Assembly: GCF_002724055.1 (NCBI RefSeq)
Contig: NZ_BDQY01000027.1
Span: 1-38,416 of the forward strand
Direction of reading: 5' to 3'
Length of the DNA: 38,416 nt
From: Tepidibacter mesophilus
GTDB taxonomy: Bacteria > Bacillota > Clostridia > Peptostreptococcales > Peptostreptococcaceae
The notes below the pieces were generated by a model. That model searched no databases, was not told where the DNA came from, and was given only the letters and a program-made list of their open reading frames with translations. The translations under genes were made by a program, and so were the position numbers. Below, piece after piece: positions 24,706 to 32,004 of the stretch. Within the stretch, counting starts at the first letter, position 1, and every line of letters starts with the position of its first letter.

Positions 24706-25572
24706 TTGAATCCAGCAAATGAAAAACTACTAAATAGATACAAAATGTTATGTAAAAACAAAGGCCTTACTACTGAAAGTATTAAAGCTATACATTCAGA
24801 CTTAACTGTTCTTCTTAGATTTTTAGGAGATAAAAACTTGAATGATGTAACAAATATAGATTTAGAGGATTTTCTACAATATTGCATGGAAGATAGGCAG
24901 AATGGACAGTATGCAATATCTAGAAAATTCAGCACTATAAATATGTTCTTCCAAACAATGATTAAAAAAGACTATTTAAATATCAAAAATCCCATGGATA
25001 AAATAGACAAAATAAAAATACATCCTCGACATAGAGATCCTTTAACAGAAAAGGAAATGGAACAGATATTTAAGTATTTAGAAGATGAAAATGATATAAG
25101 AGGATTAGCTCTATATTCCTTATTTTATTCTTCAGGATGCAGGCTTACAGAAATTTGGCAGCTAAATAGAAATAACCTAAATTTTAATAATAGACAGTTT
25201 AAAGTTATTGGAAAGGGGCAAAAAGAAAGGATGTGTGTTTTCTCTGAATATGCTAAACAAAATATTTTAAAGTACATAGAGTCTAGAAAAGATAATTTAG
25301 AAGCTTTATTTATTAGCAGAGAAAACAATAGACTTTCAAAAAAATCTATACAAGATAGTATAAAAAATATTGCTAAACGTGCTGGTATAACTAAGAATGT
25401 ACATCCTCATATTTTACGTCACAGCGCGGGTTTTAGGTGTAGAAGGGCGGGTGTAGCTATAGAGAACATACAATTATTCTTAGGACATTCTGATCCTGGA
25501 GTAACCGCTCAAATTTATGCAAGAGGAAATCTTGCTGAAGTTCAAAATATTTTTGATGAAGTTTATTCTTAA
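24706..25572 (+). CDS. Second tyrosine recombinase (XerC/D-like)
   Basis: A 288-residue enzyme with all catalytic residues: Arg146 (SSGCRLTEI), Lys170 (VIGKGQKER), His235-x-x-Arg238 (HPHILRHSAG), His261 (FLGHSDPG) and Tyr271 (IYAR). An N-terminal SAM-like domain covers 1-105. Start is TTG with AGAAGGTGATAGC upstream. The location between fibre and lysis genes is odd for an integrase. It could be the true integrase, a resolvase, or an inversion enzyme. No att-like or invertible repeat was found next to it. Confidence 0.9.
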   Translation: MNPANEKLLNRYKMLCKNKGLTTESIKAIHSDLTVLLRFLGDKNLNDVTNIDLEDFLQYCMEDRQNGQYAISRKFSTINMFFQTMIKKDYLNIKNPMDKIDKIKIHPRHRDPLTEKEMEQIFKYLEDENDIRGLALYSLFYSSGCRLTEIWQLNRNNLNFNNRQFKVIGKGQKERMCVFSEYAKQNILKYIESRKDNLEALFISRENNRLSKKSIQDSIKNIAKRAGITKNVHPHILRHSAGFRCRRAGVAIENIQLFLGHSDPGVTAQIYARGNLAEVQNIFDEVYS

Positions 25573-25586
25573 AAGGAGCTGGTTGA

Positions 25587-25841
25587 ATGACAACAGAATT
25601 ATGCTTAGAAAAGCATAAAAGTATAGAAGAAAAAATAAAAGAACATGAGAATAGGCTAAATGGACATTCTAAAAGGTTAGACGATTTATCTGAGGATAGT
25701 CGAGAATATAAGGTCCAAATAAAAAATTTATGTAAACAGATAGAAGATTTAACAAAAACAATCAAATGGTTTATGGGATTATTGGGAAGCAGCTTTATAG
25801 GCTTCTTTTTTTATGCAATTCAGCAAGTAATATTTAAATAA
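25587..25841 (+). CDS. XhlA-family lysis accessory protein
   Basis: 84 residues: a charged coiled coil (IEEKIKEHENRLNGHSKRLD and onward), then one C-terminal membrane helix (FMGLLGSSFIGFFFYAIQQVIF). This is the layout of XhlA of PBSX, which works with the holin XhlB to let the amidase reach the wall. The holin gene follows 15 bases later. AAGGAGCTGG precedes the start. Confidence 0.85.
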   Translation: MTTELCLEKHKSIEEKIKEHENRLNGHSKRLDDLSEDSREYKVQIKNLCKQIEDLTKTIKWFMGLLGSSFIGFFFYAIQQVIFK

Positions 25842-25856
25842 AAAGGAGATGATGTT

Positions 25857-26057
25857 ATGAGTAAAAACATGAAAAAAAGATTGAAAAATCCAATATTCAT
25901 TATAGCTTTAGTGGGTGTTATTTATCAATTATGTCAAAAGTATGGAGTTAATATAGATGAGAACTTATTAAAAGATATTGTAGATATACTTAGTTATCTA
26001 TTTATAGGAGTTGGGGTATATTCTACATTCGATAAGGAGGGTGAAACTAATGAATAA
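25857..26057 (+). CDS. Phage holin (phi-LC3-like)
   Basis: 66 residues with a basic N-terminus (KKRLKNP), a first membrane helix (IFIIALVGVIYQLCQ), and a second, weaker one (ILSYLFIGVGVYSTF), ending in charged residues. The KxRLKNPxF start is typical of phi-LC3-type holins. It should form the lesion that releases the amidase. Its end overlaps the amidase start by eight bases. Confidence 0.85.
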   Translation: MSKNMKKRLKNPIFIIALVGVIYQLCQKYGVNIDENLLKDIVDILSYLFIGVGVYSTFDKEGETNE

Positions 26058-26610
26058 AACACATATTGTAATACATCATAGTGCAACAGATACAGGAGAT
26101 ATAGAATCCTTTAGACGATATCATATTTCTAAAGGGTGGCGTGATGTAGGTTATCATTATGTTATTAATAAAGAAGGTTCACTACAAAAAGGAAGAGTTG
26201 AAAATGATACTGCTGCTGCTTGTAAAGAAGCTAAGATGAATTACAAAGGTATACATATTTGTCTTACTGGAAACTTTGATAATTATGAACCTAATAACAA
26301 TCAATTTGCAACATTAATTAAAATAGTAAATGACATAATGAAAAGACATAATATACCTACTAATAATATTAAGAAACATACAGATTATGCTCATTATAAA
26401 TCTTGTCCTGGCCTTAAATTCCCTTGGACAAGATTTATAAATATTATGAAAGGAGAAATTAAAATGGAAGATAATGATCTAACATCTGCAATAAATAAAT
26501 TAGTTGAAAAAGGTGTGATTGATAGTCCAAACTATTGGATCAATAATGGTACTTGGAAAAAAGAATATGTAGAACTTCTAATTAAGAAATTTGCGACATA
26601 TATTAATTAA
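26050..26610 (+). CDS. Endolysin: N-acetylmuramoyl-L-alanine amidase (Amidase_2)
   Basis: ATG 26050 follows AAGGAGGGTGAAACTA. The 186-residue enzyme begins NKTHIVIHHSATDTG with the first zinc His (9/10). Further ligands are His110 and Cys119 in KHTDYAHYKSCPG, and catalytic-region residues lie in WRDVGYHYVIN. It cleaves the bond between MurNAc and the stem peptide. Residues about 140-186 (SAINKLVEKGVIDSPNYW) form a small C-terminal helical repeat domain common in Clostridial amidases, likely for cell-wall binding. Confidence 0.93.
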   Translation: MNKTHIVIHHSATDTGDIESFRRYHISKGWRDVGYHYVINKEGSLQKGRVENDTAAACKEAKMNYKGIHICLTGNFDNYEPNNNQFATLIKIVNDIMKRHNIPTNNIKKHTDYAHYKSCPGLKFPWTRFINIMKGEIKMEDNDLTSAINKLVEKGVIDSPNYWINNGTWKKEYVELLIKKFATYIN

Positions 26611-26661
26611 AACTACATATACTATATACAGACATCTTAGTTTTATCAGTTTACATAAATC

Positions 26662-26695
26662 AAGGGTACTCAATGCGAGTACCCTTTTATTTTTA
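26662..26695 (+). terminator. Strong terminator ending the late operon
   Basis: AAGGGTACTC (26662-26671), loop AATGC, GAGTACCCTT (26677-26686), followed by a T-rich tail. It ends rightward late transcription before the leftward gene at 26715-27152. Confidence 0.92.
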
Positions 26696-26714
26696 TTAAT
26701 ATCTTATTCCGAAA

Positions 26715-27152
26715 CTAAAAATCTCTAACTTTTTCTAAGCCTAAATACTCTGAATAACCATTTTCAGGACTTTGTATATAAACACTATCAATACCTTGAT
26801 ACGTAGTAAAATTTTCATAAACCTTCTCACTTTTAAAGAAATATGTATATTCATATTTAATAATAACTTGAATAGTATCTTGTCTTTGAATATCTCCATA
26901 ATTTTTAGTTATACGAACATATGCATTAAAATCAATGAAATAATTAACTTCTTTAGAATCAGCATTTGCAAAATACCAAGAATCTTCATCTTTAATTCTA
27001 AAGTCAACTGAATTAGCATTATATCTTTTAATTAGAAAAGCTTTTATTTTTTCTAAGTATTCTTTATTATCAGTATAACTACGAGCAGGAAAATCCTTTT
27101 CTAATTGTTCTTCTACTTTTATTCTTTCTGAAATTTCATCGTATTTATCCAT
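26715..27152 (-). CDS. Hypothetical accessory protein
   Basis: A 145-residue protein beginning MDKYDEISERIKVEEQLEKD, with aromatic-rich beta strands in the middle (YGDIQRQDTIQVIIKYEYTY) and no membrane segment. A GGAGGGG site precedes the ATG on the minus strand. It is downstream of parMR on the same strand after a gap of 119 bases that contains an inverted repeat. I do not recognise it. Because it faces away from the late genes it is probably expressed in lysogeny. Confidence 0.65.
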   Translation of the reverse strand: MDKYDEISERIKVEEQLEKDFPARSYTDNKEYLEKIKAFLIKRYNANSVDFRIKDEDSWYFANADSKEVNYFIDFNAYVRITKNYGDIQRQDTIQVIIKYEYTYFFKSEKVYENFTTYQGIDSVYIQSPENGYSEYLGLEKVRDF

Positions 27153-27201
27153 AATTACCCCTCCTGAACTAAAATTTCAATTTACTTCGCATAATATACA
27201 G

Positions 27202-27240
27202 AACAGTCACTTTGATAATGTAATAACAAAAATGACTGTT
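27202..27240. repeat. Inverted repeat between parR and the accessory gene
   Basis: AACAGTCA (27202-27209) and TGACTGTT (27233-27240) are perfect inverted arms 23 bases apart, with flanking TTT/AAA able to extend the stem. The T-run follows only on the plus side, so as a terminator for parMR it is weak. A binding site for a regulator of the accessory gene is possible. Confidence 0.5.
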
Positions 27241-27271
27241 TTCAAGCTTTTATTTCATATTAGTAAACTTA

Positions 27272-27550
27272 TTATTTTTTTAGGTTTTTTATATTTTTCA
27301 GCATATCTTTTTTAGTTTTCACTTCTTCTTTAACTTTTATTTCCTCAGGCTGCACATTATTGGTTGTTAACTTTGTTATTAAACTTTTTATTTCTCCAAT
27401 ATCTTCTTTTTTAAGATCATCTATTTTATCAAATAGTAATTGTTTAGCACATGCTGTAAAACTTAATTCTCTCTTACCTCTATGCTCTTCTATAAATTTA
27501 TAATATTCGCTATCCTCATTTATTTCTAACAATATCTTTTTTTTACTCAT
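27272..27550 (-). CDS. parR: ParR-like partition adaptor
   Basis: A 92-residue protein directly downstream of parM and overlapping it by eight bases. The N-terminus (MSKKKILLEINEDSEYYKFI) could be a ribbon-helix-helix strand, followed by two helices and a Lys-rich tail ending MLKNIKNLKK that would contact the filament. In ParMR systems this protein binds the centromere and the growing filament end. Identification rests on position, size and general form; sequence conservation in this family is low. Confidence 0.7.
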   Translation of the reverse strand: MSKKKILLEINEDSEYYKFIEEHRGKRELSFTACAKQLLFDKIDDLKKEDIGEIKSLITKLTTNNVQPEEIKVKEEVKTKKDMLKNIKNLKK

Positions 27551-28502
27551 CTATATCATCTCCAAAATATTGTACTCCTACAGCTTGAAATATATCCGCA
27601 TTTTTATATTCATCACCTTCTATAGTTACAGAATCTTTTTCAGAATGCTTAGGGAATATTTCTCTTATATGTTCCATTTTTATTAGCTTAGTTCCTCCAC
27701 CCCTTAATGCTATATGATTTACAGTTCTCATTTTTATACCTTTGCTCTCTATCTCATTTATTAACTCTTCAAAATGTTTTATAATGCCTTTCTTAATTGC
27801 TTCTTTGCTATCCGCATCATGTGGTAGTCCATTCACTATTATATTGTCCGTTATATCTTCTATCTCAAAGTGCTCATTGTATATAGCTTCTAATTCTTCA
27901 GCTATTTTGTTTTTTAGAGTTACAATACCTTTTTCAGAGTGCTTCATATATTCTTGCATCATATCTCCATTTTCAATTAGATTTATGTTTGTATTTCTAT
28001 ATCCTAAATCTAATAATAGTGTTCTTGGAATTGATTCATAGTCAACTGAATAATTTTCAGGAAGAATAAAAATATTATCTTTATCTATAGTAAATTTCTT
28101 TTCAATATCATTTATCTTAATAGATATCTCATTCGCTATAAGTAAAGCTTTTAGATCTTCTTCATTTTTAGAAGTATAATGCTCATTCGGAAGCCCTGTA
28201 ACTAATCTAATATTTGCATTATCTATCTTTAACATATCCAAAACTTTTGCTATTGCTGTGTAAATAGCTATTTTATTACTTTCTATAATTTTGTTTGAAG
28301 AATAGTCCTTTAATGTTCTAACCTTATCACCCACGATATATCTTTCATCCGCAAAGTATACTTCAAAAGAATTAGAGTTAGATGGCTTTTTAGTTCTTTC
28401 ACCTTTCAAAACTAAATTTTCAAACTTAAAAGCTTTAATACCTTCACATATTACTTTTACAGAATTTTTACCAGCATCAATACTCATTATTACATTTTGC
28501 AT
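27543..28502 (-). CDS. parM: ParM-like actin ATPase (plasmid segregation)
   Basis: A 319-residue actin-fold protein. Phosphate-1 is SIDAGKNSVKV (Asp9), VTGLP at 101-105 is the ParM/StbA-type strand, phosphate-2 is LLLDLGYRNTN (162-172), and the adenosine motif is ALRGGGTKL (265-273). ParM filaments push plasmid copies apart. The gene reads away from a repeat-rich region (28523-28655) that should be its centromere, and is followed by parR. AAGGGGAGATTTTAA precedes the ATG. Its presence makes an extrachromosomal prophage very likely. Confidence 0.9.
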   Translation of the reverse strand: MQNVIMSIDAGKNSVKVICEGIKAFKFENLVLKGERTKKPSNSNSFEVYFADERYIVGDKVRTLKDYSSNKIIESNKIAIYTAIAKVLDMLKIDNANIRLVTGLPNEHYTSKNEEDLKALLIANEISIKINDIEKKFTIDKDNIFILPENYSVDYESIPRTLLLDLGYRNTNINLIENGDMMQEYMKHSEKGIVTLKNKIAEELEAIYNEHFEIEDITDNIIVNGLPHDADSKEAIKKGIIKHFEELINEIESKGIKMRTVNHIALRGGGTKLIKMEHIREIFPKHSEKDSVTIEGDEYKNADIFQAVGVQYFGDDIDE

Positions 28503-28522
28503 TTAAAATCTCCCCTTAATAA

Positions 28523-28655
28523 TTTTATAGTGTTTACTTAGTTATTGCTTAGTAGTATATAAACATAATATCATTTTATTAATTAGAGTTCAAGACCTAT
28601 TTAGTATTTTTATAGTATTTACTTAGTTATTACTTATTATTTGCTTAGTTCGTTA
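28523..28655. repeat. parC: Centromere-like direct repeats upstream of parM
   Basis: Two near-identical copies begin TTTTATAGTGTTTACTTAGT (28523) and TTTTATAGTATTTACTTAGT (28608), 85 bases apart and matching at about 29 of 32 positions. The shorter core TTACTTAGTTATT / TTRCTTA recurs, with a further TTGCTTAGTTCGTTATT near 28641. The repeats overlap the expected parM promoter, so ParR could both bind the centromere and repress parMR. Function inferred from position. Confidence 0.65.
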
Positions 28656-28802
28656 TTTTAATTATTATTTTTATATTAAACAAATATAATCCAATCCCTT
28701 TAATTTCTATATAGAGTTAAATCTCTATTTAATATCATAAAAACTTTTTAGGACAATGTAAGTTATACAAGCTATCTAGCATAACAATAACTATACGTCA
28801 AA

Positions 28803-28868
28803 ACTATTCGTTAAGAGTGTTCGTTAGAGCGAACTATGTATATGGCTTATATACTACTAACGAATAGT
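28803..28868. other. Three-way-junction palindrome, candidate origin or control site
   Basis: Outer arms ACTATTCGTTA (28803-28813) and TAACGAATAGT (28858-28868) are an 11-bp perfect inverted repeat. Inside are two more perfect hairpins: GTTCG/CGAAC (28819-28834, loop TTAGAG) and GTATAT/ATATAC (28838-28854, loop GGCTT). TTCGTTA occurs twice directly and once inverted. It lies between the divergent parMR and FtsK operons. Such foldbacks are found at plasmid origins and transfer origins. The region 28503-28970 holds no gene. Confidence 0.65.
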
Positions 28869-28970
28869 CTGAGGGCGAATCATTAAGCACTACCGAAGCA
28901 GAAGAAGATGAAGAGGAAAGAGATAGATGAGATAGGCAAGTTTGTATAAGTATAAGGGGGTATGTACATT

Positions 28971-30272
28971 ATGAGTAATAATAATCTTTTAGAATTAGGA
29001 GCATTAACAGCTAGTACAGGAGTTATAACAACAGCTTTTGTATCTACACTAGCCATACCTATATTAGTTCCAGCTAGTCTTATAAGTTTAGGTGTAGGAG
29101 CTATCGCTATGCATTTTACAGATAATAATATTAATTGGGATAAATTTTTTAAATCTGTAGAACTAAAAAACAAGTTAGACCAATATCCTTTATTCCAAGA
29201 ATCTAAAGAAACAAAAAACGGTTTAATATATAGATTTGCACTACCATTAGGAATTAATGTAAATGACTTTATAAAACAAAAAGATAATATCGAAGCTATG
29301 CTTAATAACAAAGTAAATATAACTTACAACAATAAATGTATCTTTATAGAAATTGTATCTGTTGCACTAAAAGATAAATATGACTTTGAAATTATAAATA
29401 ATAAAAAAATAAACTTAGGCTATGCTCTTGGAGAAGATCTTGTGTCTATAGATTTAGATTCTACAGAGTGTCACACTTTAATCAGTGGTATTACTGGAAG
29501 TGGTAAATCTGTATGTCTTAATACTATAATTACTCAATTATCTCTACAGAATAAAGAATTGTGGCTAAGTGATCTAAAAGGTGGGGTAGAACTTAAAAAG
29601 TTTGCTAAACTAAATAATTGTAAATATTTCTGTAAGAGTGAAGAAGAAACAACAGAAATGTTATTCAAAATTCAAGAAATAGTTAATACTAGATACAATT
29701 TGCTATTTGAAAGTGATTGTAATGATTATAAAGAATATAACAAGAAATATAACAATAAAATGTATCCGCTAGTTGTTGTAATAGAAGAATATGTTGCCCT
29801 TATGGATAACAAGGTTACAAATACACTTCTTATAAAACTTTTAGCACTGGCCAGAGCTTGTAATGTTAAATTTATTCTTACAATACAAAGACCTTGCTCC
29901 AAATCCCTAGACAGCCGAATTAAAGCTAATATTCCTAATATAATAGCTTTTAAAACTCAAAATAATGTTAATAGTAGATTAATATTAGATCATGATAAAG
30001 CAGCTTATTTGAAAGGCAGAGGGCATGGTATAGTTAGACATAATAATCAAGAATTAGAATTTCAAGGATTCTTTATTACAGATAATCAAATAAAGAAACT
30101 ACTTAAAGATAAATTTATTAAAAAATCAAATAACATAACAAAGAAAATAGATAGTAAGAAAAATAAAATAATAACTCTTAATCCTCCTAAAGAAAATGAT
30201 AATTCAAAAACTGATACAGAAAAAACAGGTCCAGGTATAGTAAAGGATTTAGACTTTTTAGATAAGTTGTAG
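28971..30272 (+). CDS. FtsK/SpoIIIE-like DNA translocase
   Basis: ATG 28971 is chosen since AAGGGGG lies ten bases upstream, too close to ATG 28962. The 433-residue protein has a hydrophobic N-terminus (about residues 12-47) able to anchor it. The motor follows, with Walker A GITGSGKS (173-180), DLKGGVELKKF (201-211), Walker B VVVIEEY (268-274) and sensor ILTIQRP. There is no gamma domain. Relatives act as coupling or segregation ATPases on Gram-positive plasmids and conjugative elements. The next gene is a replication-relaxation protein, the usual partner. Confidence 0.88.
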   Translation: MSNNNLLELGALTASTGVITTAFVSTLAIPILVPASLISLGVGAIAMHFTDNNINWDKFFKSVELKNKLDQYPLFQESKETKNGLIYRFALPLGINVNDFIKQKDNIEAMLNNKVNITYNNKCIFIEIVSVALKDKYDFEIINNKKINLGYALGEDLVSIDLDSTECHTLISGITGSGKSVCLNTIITQLSLQNKELWLSDLKGGVELKKFAKLNNCKYFCKSEEETTEMLFKIQEIVNTRYNLLFESDCNDYKEYNKKYNNKMYPLVVVIEEYVALMDNKVTNTLLIKLLALARACNVKFILTIQRPCSKSLDSRIKANIPNIIAFKTQNNVNSRLILDHDKAAYLKGRGHGIVRHNNQELEFQGFFITDNQIKKLLKDKFIKKSNNITKKIDSKKNKIITLNPPKENDNSKTDTEKTGPGIVKDLDFLDKL

Positions 30273-30282
30273 GAGGTGCAGA

Positions 30283-30855
30283 ATGTATCAAATTACTAAG
30301 AGAGATCAGTTAATGCTAGACTTTTTAAAAGAAGTTAAAATTGCTAAAACTTTTACACTGTCAGATATGTTTTATCCTTCTTTGAGAGTTGCTCAACGTA
30401 GGTTAAAGACTTTATATGATAATAAAGTTATAAAACGATATAGAGAATATGTGGGCCAAGAATATATATATTATATAGATAGAAAACCAAATCAAACAAA
30501 ACACAGTTTATTACTTACAGACTTTATAAGAGAGTTAAATAAAATTAATAATATTGAGATAATAAAAGTTAAAAAAGAACTAACATTAAGCAATGTAAGA
30601 GCAGATGGATTTGTAGCTTTTAAATATAATGAAAATACTTATATAGCTTGTATTGAGATAGAAATAAGTAATAATAAATTCAATACAAAAAAATATGAAG
30701 AGCTATATCTAAGTCAAGACTACAAAAAATATTTACCTACATTTCCCATAATATTAGGAATAACTAATAAAAAAATAGAATCTAGTAAATATTTTGATGT
30801 ACTTAAAATTAAAACAGATTTTAGTAATATGAATGATTTATTAAGTAAGTTATAG
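30283..30855 (+). CDS. Replication-relaxation-like protein
   Basis: A 190-residue protein. Residues 1-70 form a winged helix (ITKRDQLMLDFLKEVKIAKT, then RVAQRRLKTLYDNKVIKRYR). After a linker, NVRADGFVAFKYNENTYIAC and IEIEIS look like the acidic strands of a PD-(D/E)xK-like fold with a following conserved Lys/Tyr helix. This two-part layout and the FtsK-like neighbour match the replication-relaxation family of Firmicutes plasmids and phages. Its biochemical action is not settled; plasmid replication or transfer is assumed. AGGAGGTGCAGA precedes the ATG. Confidence 0.72.
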   Translation: MYQITKRDQLMLDFLKEVKIAKTFTLSDMFYPSLRVAQRRLKTLYDNKVIKRYREYVGQEYIYYIDRKPNQTKHSLLLTDFIRELNKINNIEIIKVKKELTLSNVRADGFVAFKYNENTYIACIEIEISNNKFNTKKYEELYLSQDYKKYLPTFPIILGITNKKIESSKYFDVLKIKTDFSNMNDLLSKL

Positions 30856-30884
30856 TCAATACTATGTACCAAAGAGGTGGTAAA

Positions 30885-31283
30885 ATGGCTAGAGGATTCG
30901 GAACTTTTTTAACTGGAGTTACTAAAATCGCTATAAAACAACATAAGAAGAATCAAAAAAATAAACCTAAAATTAAAGATTCTACTGAAGTAACAGATCA
31001 TAATATAACTTTAGAAGAATTTAATCAAAAGTATAAAGAATTTTTAGATGCAGCTAAAAAAATCGACTATAAATTATATTTACAATCAGAGCATTGGAAA
31101 TATTTTAGAGATAGAGTTTTAAAGAATCATAAGGCTTGTACTAGATGTGGAATTAAAGGTGCTAATCTACAATTACATCATAAATCTTTCGGGTATGGGC
31201 AGAAGGGCCGAGAAAACTTTGATAGCATAGAAGTAGTATGTAAGAATTGCCATCAATCAAAACATAATAAAGTATTTAATTGA
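30885..31283 (+). CDS. HNH nuclease-like protein
   Basis: ATG 30885 follows AGAGGTGGTAAA. The 132-residue protein has a basic N-terminus, then HWKYFRDRVLKNHKACTRCG, LQLHHKSFGYGQKG, and the closing VVCKNCHQSKHNK. This is a complete HNH fold with CxxC and CxxC zinc ligands and the LHH catalytic pair. It is the last gene of the FtsK operon and directly precedes the structured RNA region. It is distinct from the packaging-associated HNH at 5802. It could nick plasmid DNA or act as a host-directed nuclease. Confidence 0.83.
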   Translation: MARGFGTFLTGVTKIAIKQHKKNQKNKPKIKDSTEVTDHNITLEEFNQKYKEFLDAAKKIDYKLYLQSEHWKYFRDRVLKNHKACTRCGIKGANLQLHHKSFGYGQKGRENFDSIEVVCKNCHQSKHNKVFN

Positions 31284-31286
31284 AAT

Positions 31287-31315
31287 AAGATGCCACTATA
31301 GGCATCTTTTATTTT
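31287..31315 (+). terminator. Terminator ending the FtsK operon
   Basis: AAGATGCC (31287-31294), loop ACTATA, GGCATCTT (31301-31308), then TTATTTT. A clear intrinsic terminator, so the RNA downstream needs its own promoter, which is present at 31334. Confidence 0.9.
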
Positions 31316-31333
31316 GATTTAAATTTATTTAGA

Positions 31334-31362
31334 TTGACATTTTTGTTAAATAGTTTTAGAAT
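31334..31362 (+). promoter_or_regulatory. Strong sigma-A promoter for the RNA region
   Basis: TTGACA (31334-31339), a spacer of exactly 17 bases, and TAGAAT (31357-31362). Transcription should start near 31369. There is no open reading frame with a ribosome site downstream for about 800 bases, so the product is an RNA. Confidence 0.82.
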
Positions 31363-31386
31363 TAGAATTAAGAAGTTACAAAAAAT

Positions 31387-31490
31387 TAAATAAGCTCAGC
31401 TACTTCAAAGGACGGCAATCCTAAGAAGTTGCACGATTGGTTACTCGAACTAACCAAACGCACAGAGAAAAATCTCAACTGAACTATTTA
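31387..31490 (+). ncRNA. Compact junction RNA at the start of the transcript
   Basis: About 100 bases fold as a closed four-helix junction. Closing stem: TAAATA/TATTTA plus TCAG/CTGA. Arm 2: ACTTC/GAAGT (31402-31429) with a symmetrical AA/AA loop, then AGGA/TCCT capped by CGGCAA. Arm 3: TTGGTTA/TAACCAA (31437-31457) with seven-base loop CTCGAAC, resembling a tRNA T-loop. Arm 4: GAGA/TCTC capped by AAAA (31465-31476). No known family recognised. It starts about 18 bases after the predicted transcription start and ends about 85 bases before a terminator-like hairpin. Confidence 0.62.
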
Positions 31491-31574
31491 TTAAGTATAG
31501 TATACAATCTAAGCTTAATTTATTCAAGTATTTTTAAGAAATTTTGTGCGGATGTAATATATTTACATATAACG

Positions 31575-31607
31575 AACGTTAGCGAGTAATATTGCTAACG
31601 TTTTTTT
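31575..31607 (+). terminator. Terminator-like hairpin inside the RNA region
   Basis: AACGTTAGC (31575-31583), ten-base loop, GCTAACGTT (31594-31602), then T to 31607. It would end the first RNA at about 240 bases, unless read-through or folding with later sequence makes it part of a longer RNA. Confidence 0.8.
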
Positions 31608-31634
31608 GTGCATTCAATCAAGGTTTTTTGAAGC

Positions 31635-32004
31635 ATTTCGGTTAACCTTTATTAAAACCGAAATAGGAGCAGGTATCTCCAACGTTAATGAAAACACTAC
31701 CCCTATAGTATGGACAAGCCTTCTACTGTCCTCTATTTGTAGGTGAGAGCAACCATTAATGGCTCGGGTGGTACTATGTAGTCTTTAGGGACTAGGGTAC
31801 ACAAACAAACCGTAAGGAGCATATAAGGGCATGGTTTTATATGTGAAAAGTTTGTGTATAGTGAAAACTACTAATTTGTAGAAGGCAAATGAAACGACTG
31901 AATGACTGATGGGCATACATTTGACAAGTTAGCTTCTATACACGATTAAGACAGTTGTTTTCTTCGTGTATAGGGGCTAACTCTGTCCATTCACTCCCTC
32001 ATTC
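31635..32004 (+). ncRNA. Large highly structured RNA candidate (ROOL/GOLLD-like in size and setting)
   Basis: About 370 bases with no gene but many stems: ATTTCGGTT/AACCGAAAT (31635-31664); GGAG/CTCC; TTAATG/CATTAA closing 31685-31759; GGACA/TGTCC (31712-31731); TAGTC/GACTA (31779-31794); CACAAAC/GTTTGTG closing 31800-31856 around CATATAA/TTATATG; and a 23-bp helix 31923-31945 with 31964-31987 (one bulge). GAATGA/TCATTC (31900-32004) encloses that helix. The long helix has two G-U pairs that become A-C mismatches on the other strand, so the plus strand is the RNA. With the upstream part the transcript would be 640-770 bases. Family membership is inferred only. Confidence 0.6.

Noticed and set aside
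21512-25572. Invertible fibre cassette driven by the adjacent recombinase
   Set aside because: I saw no long inverted repeats or alternative fibre 3' ends around the gene; a recombinase nearby is not enough.
28819-28834. LexA/SOS box for the LexA-like protein
   Set aside because: The half-sites are in the order GTTCG...CGAAC, the reverse of a Gram-positive SOS box (CGAAC-N4-GTTCG), so it is only a hairpin.
31387-31490. tRNA gene
   Set aside because: One arm resembles a T-arm, but loop position 54 is C, there is no anticodon arm in the right place and no seven-base-pair acceptor stem.
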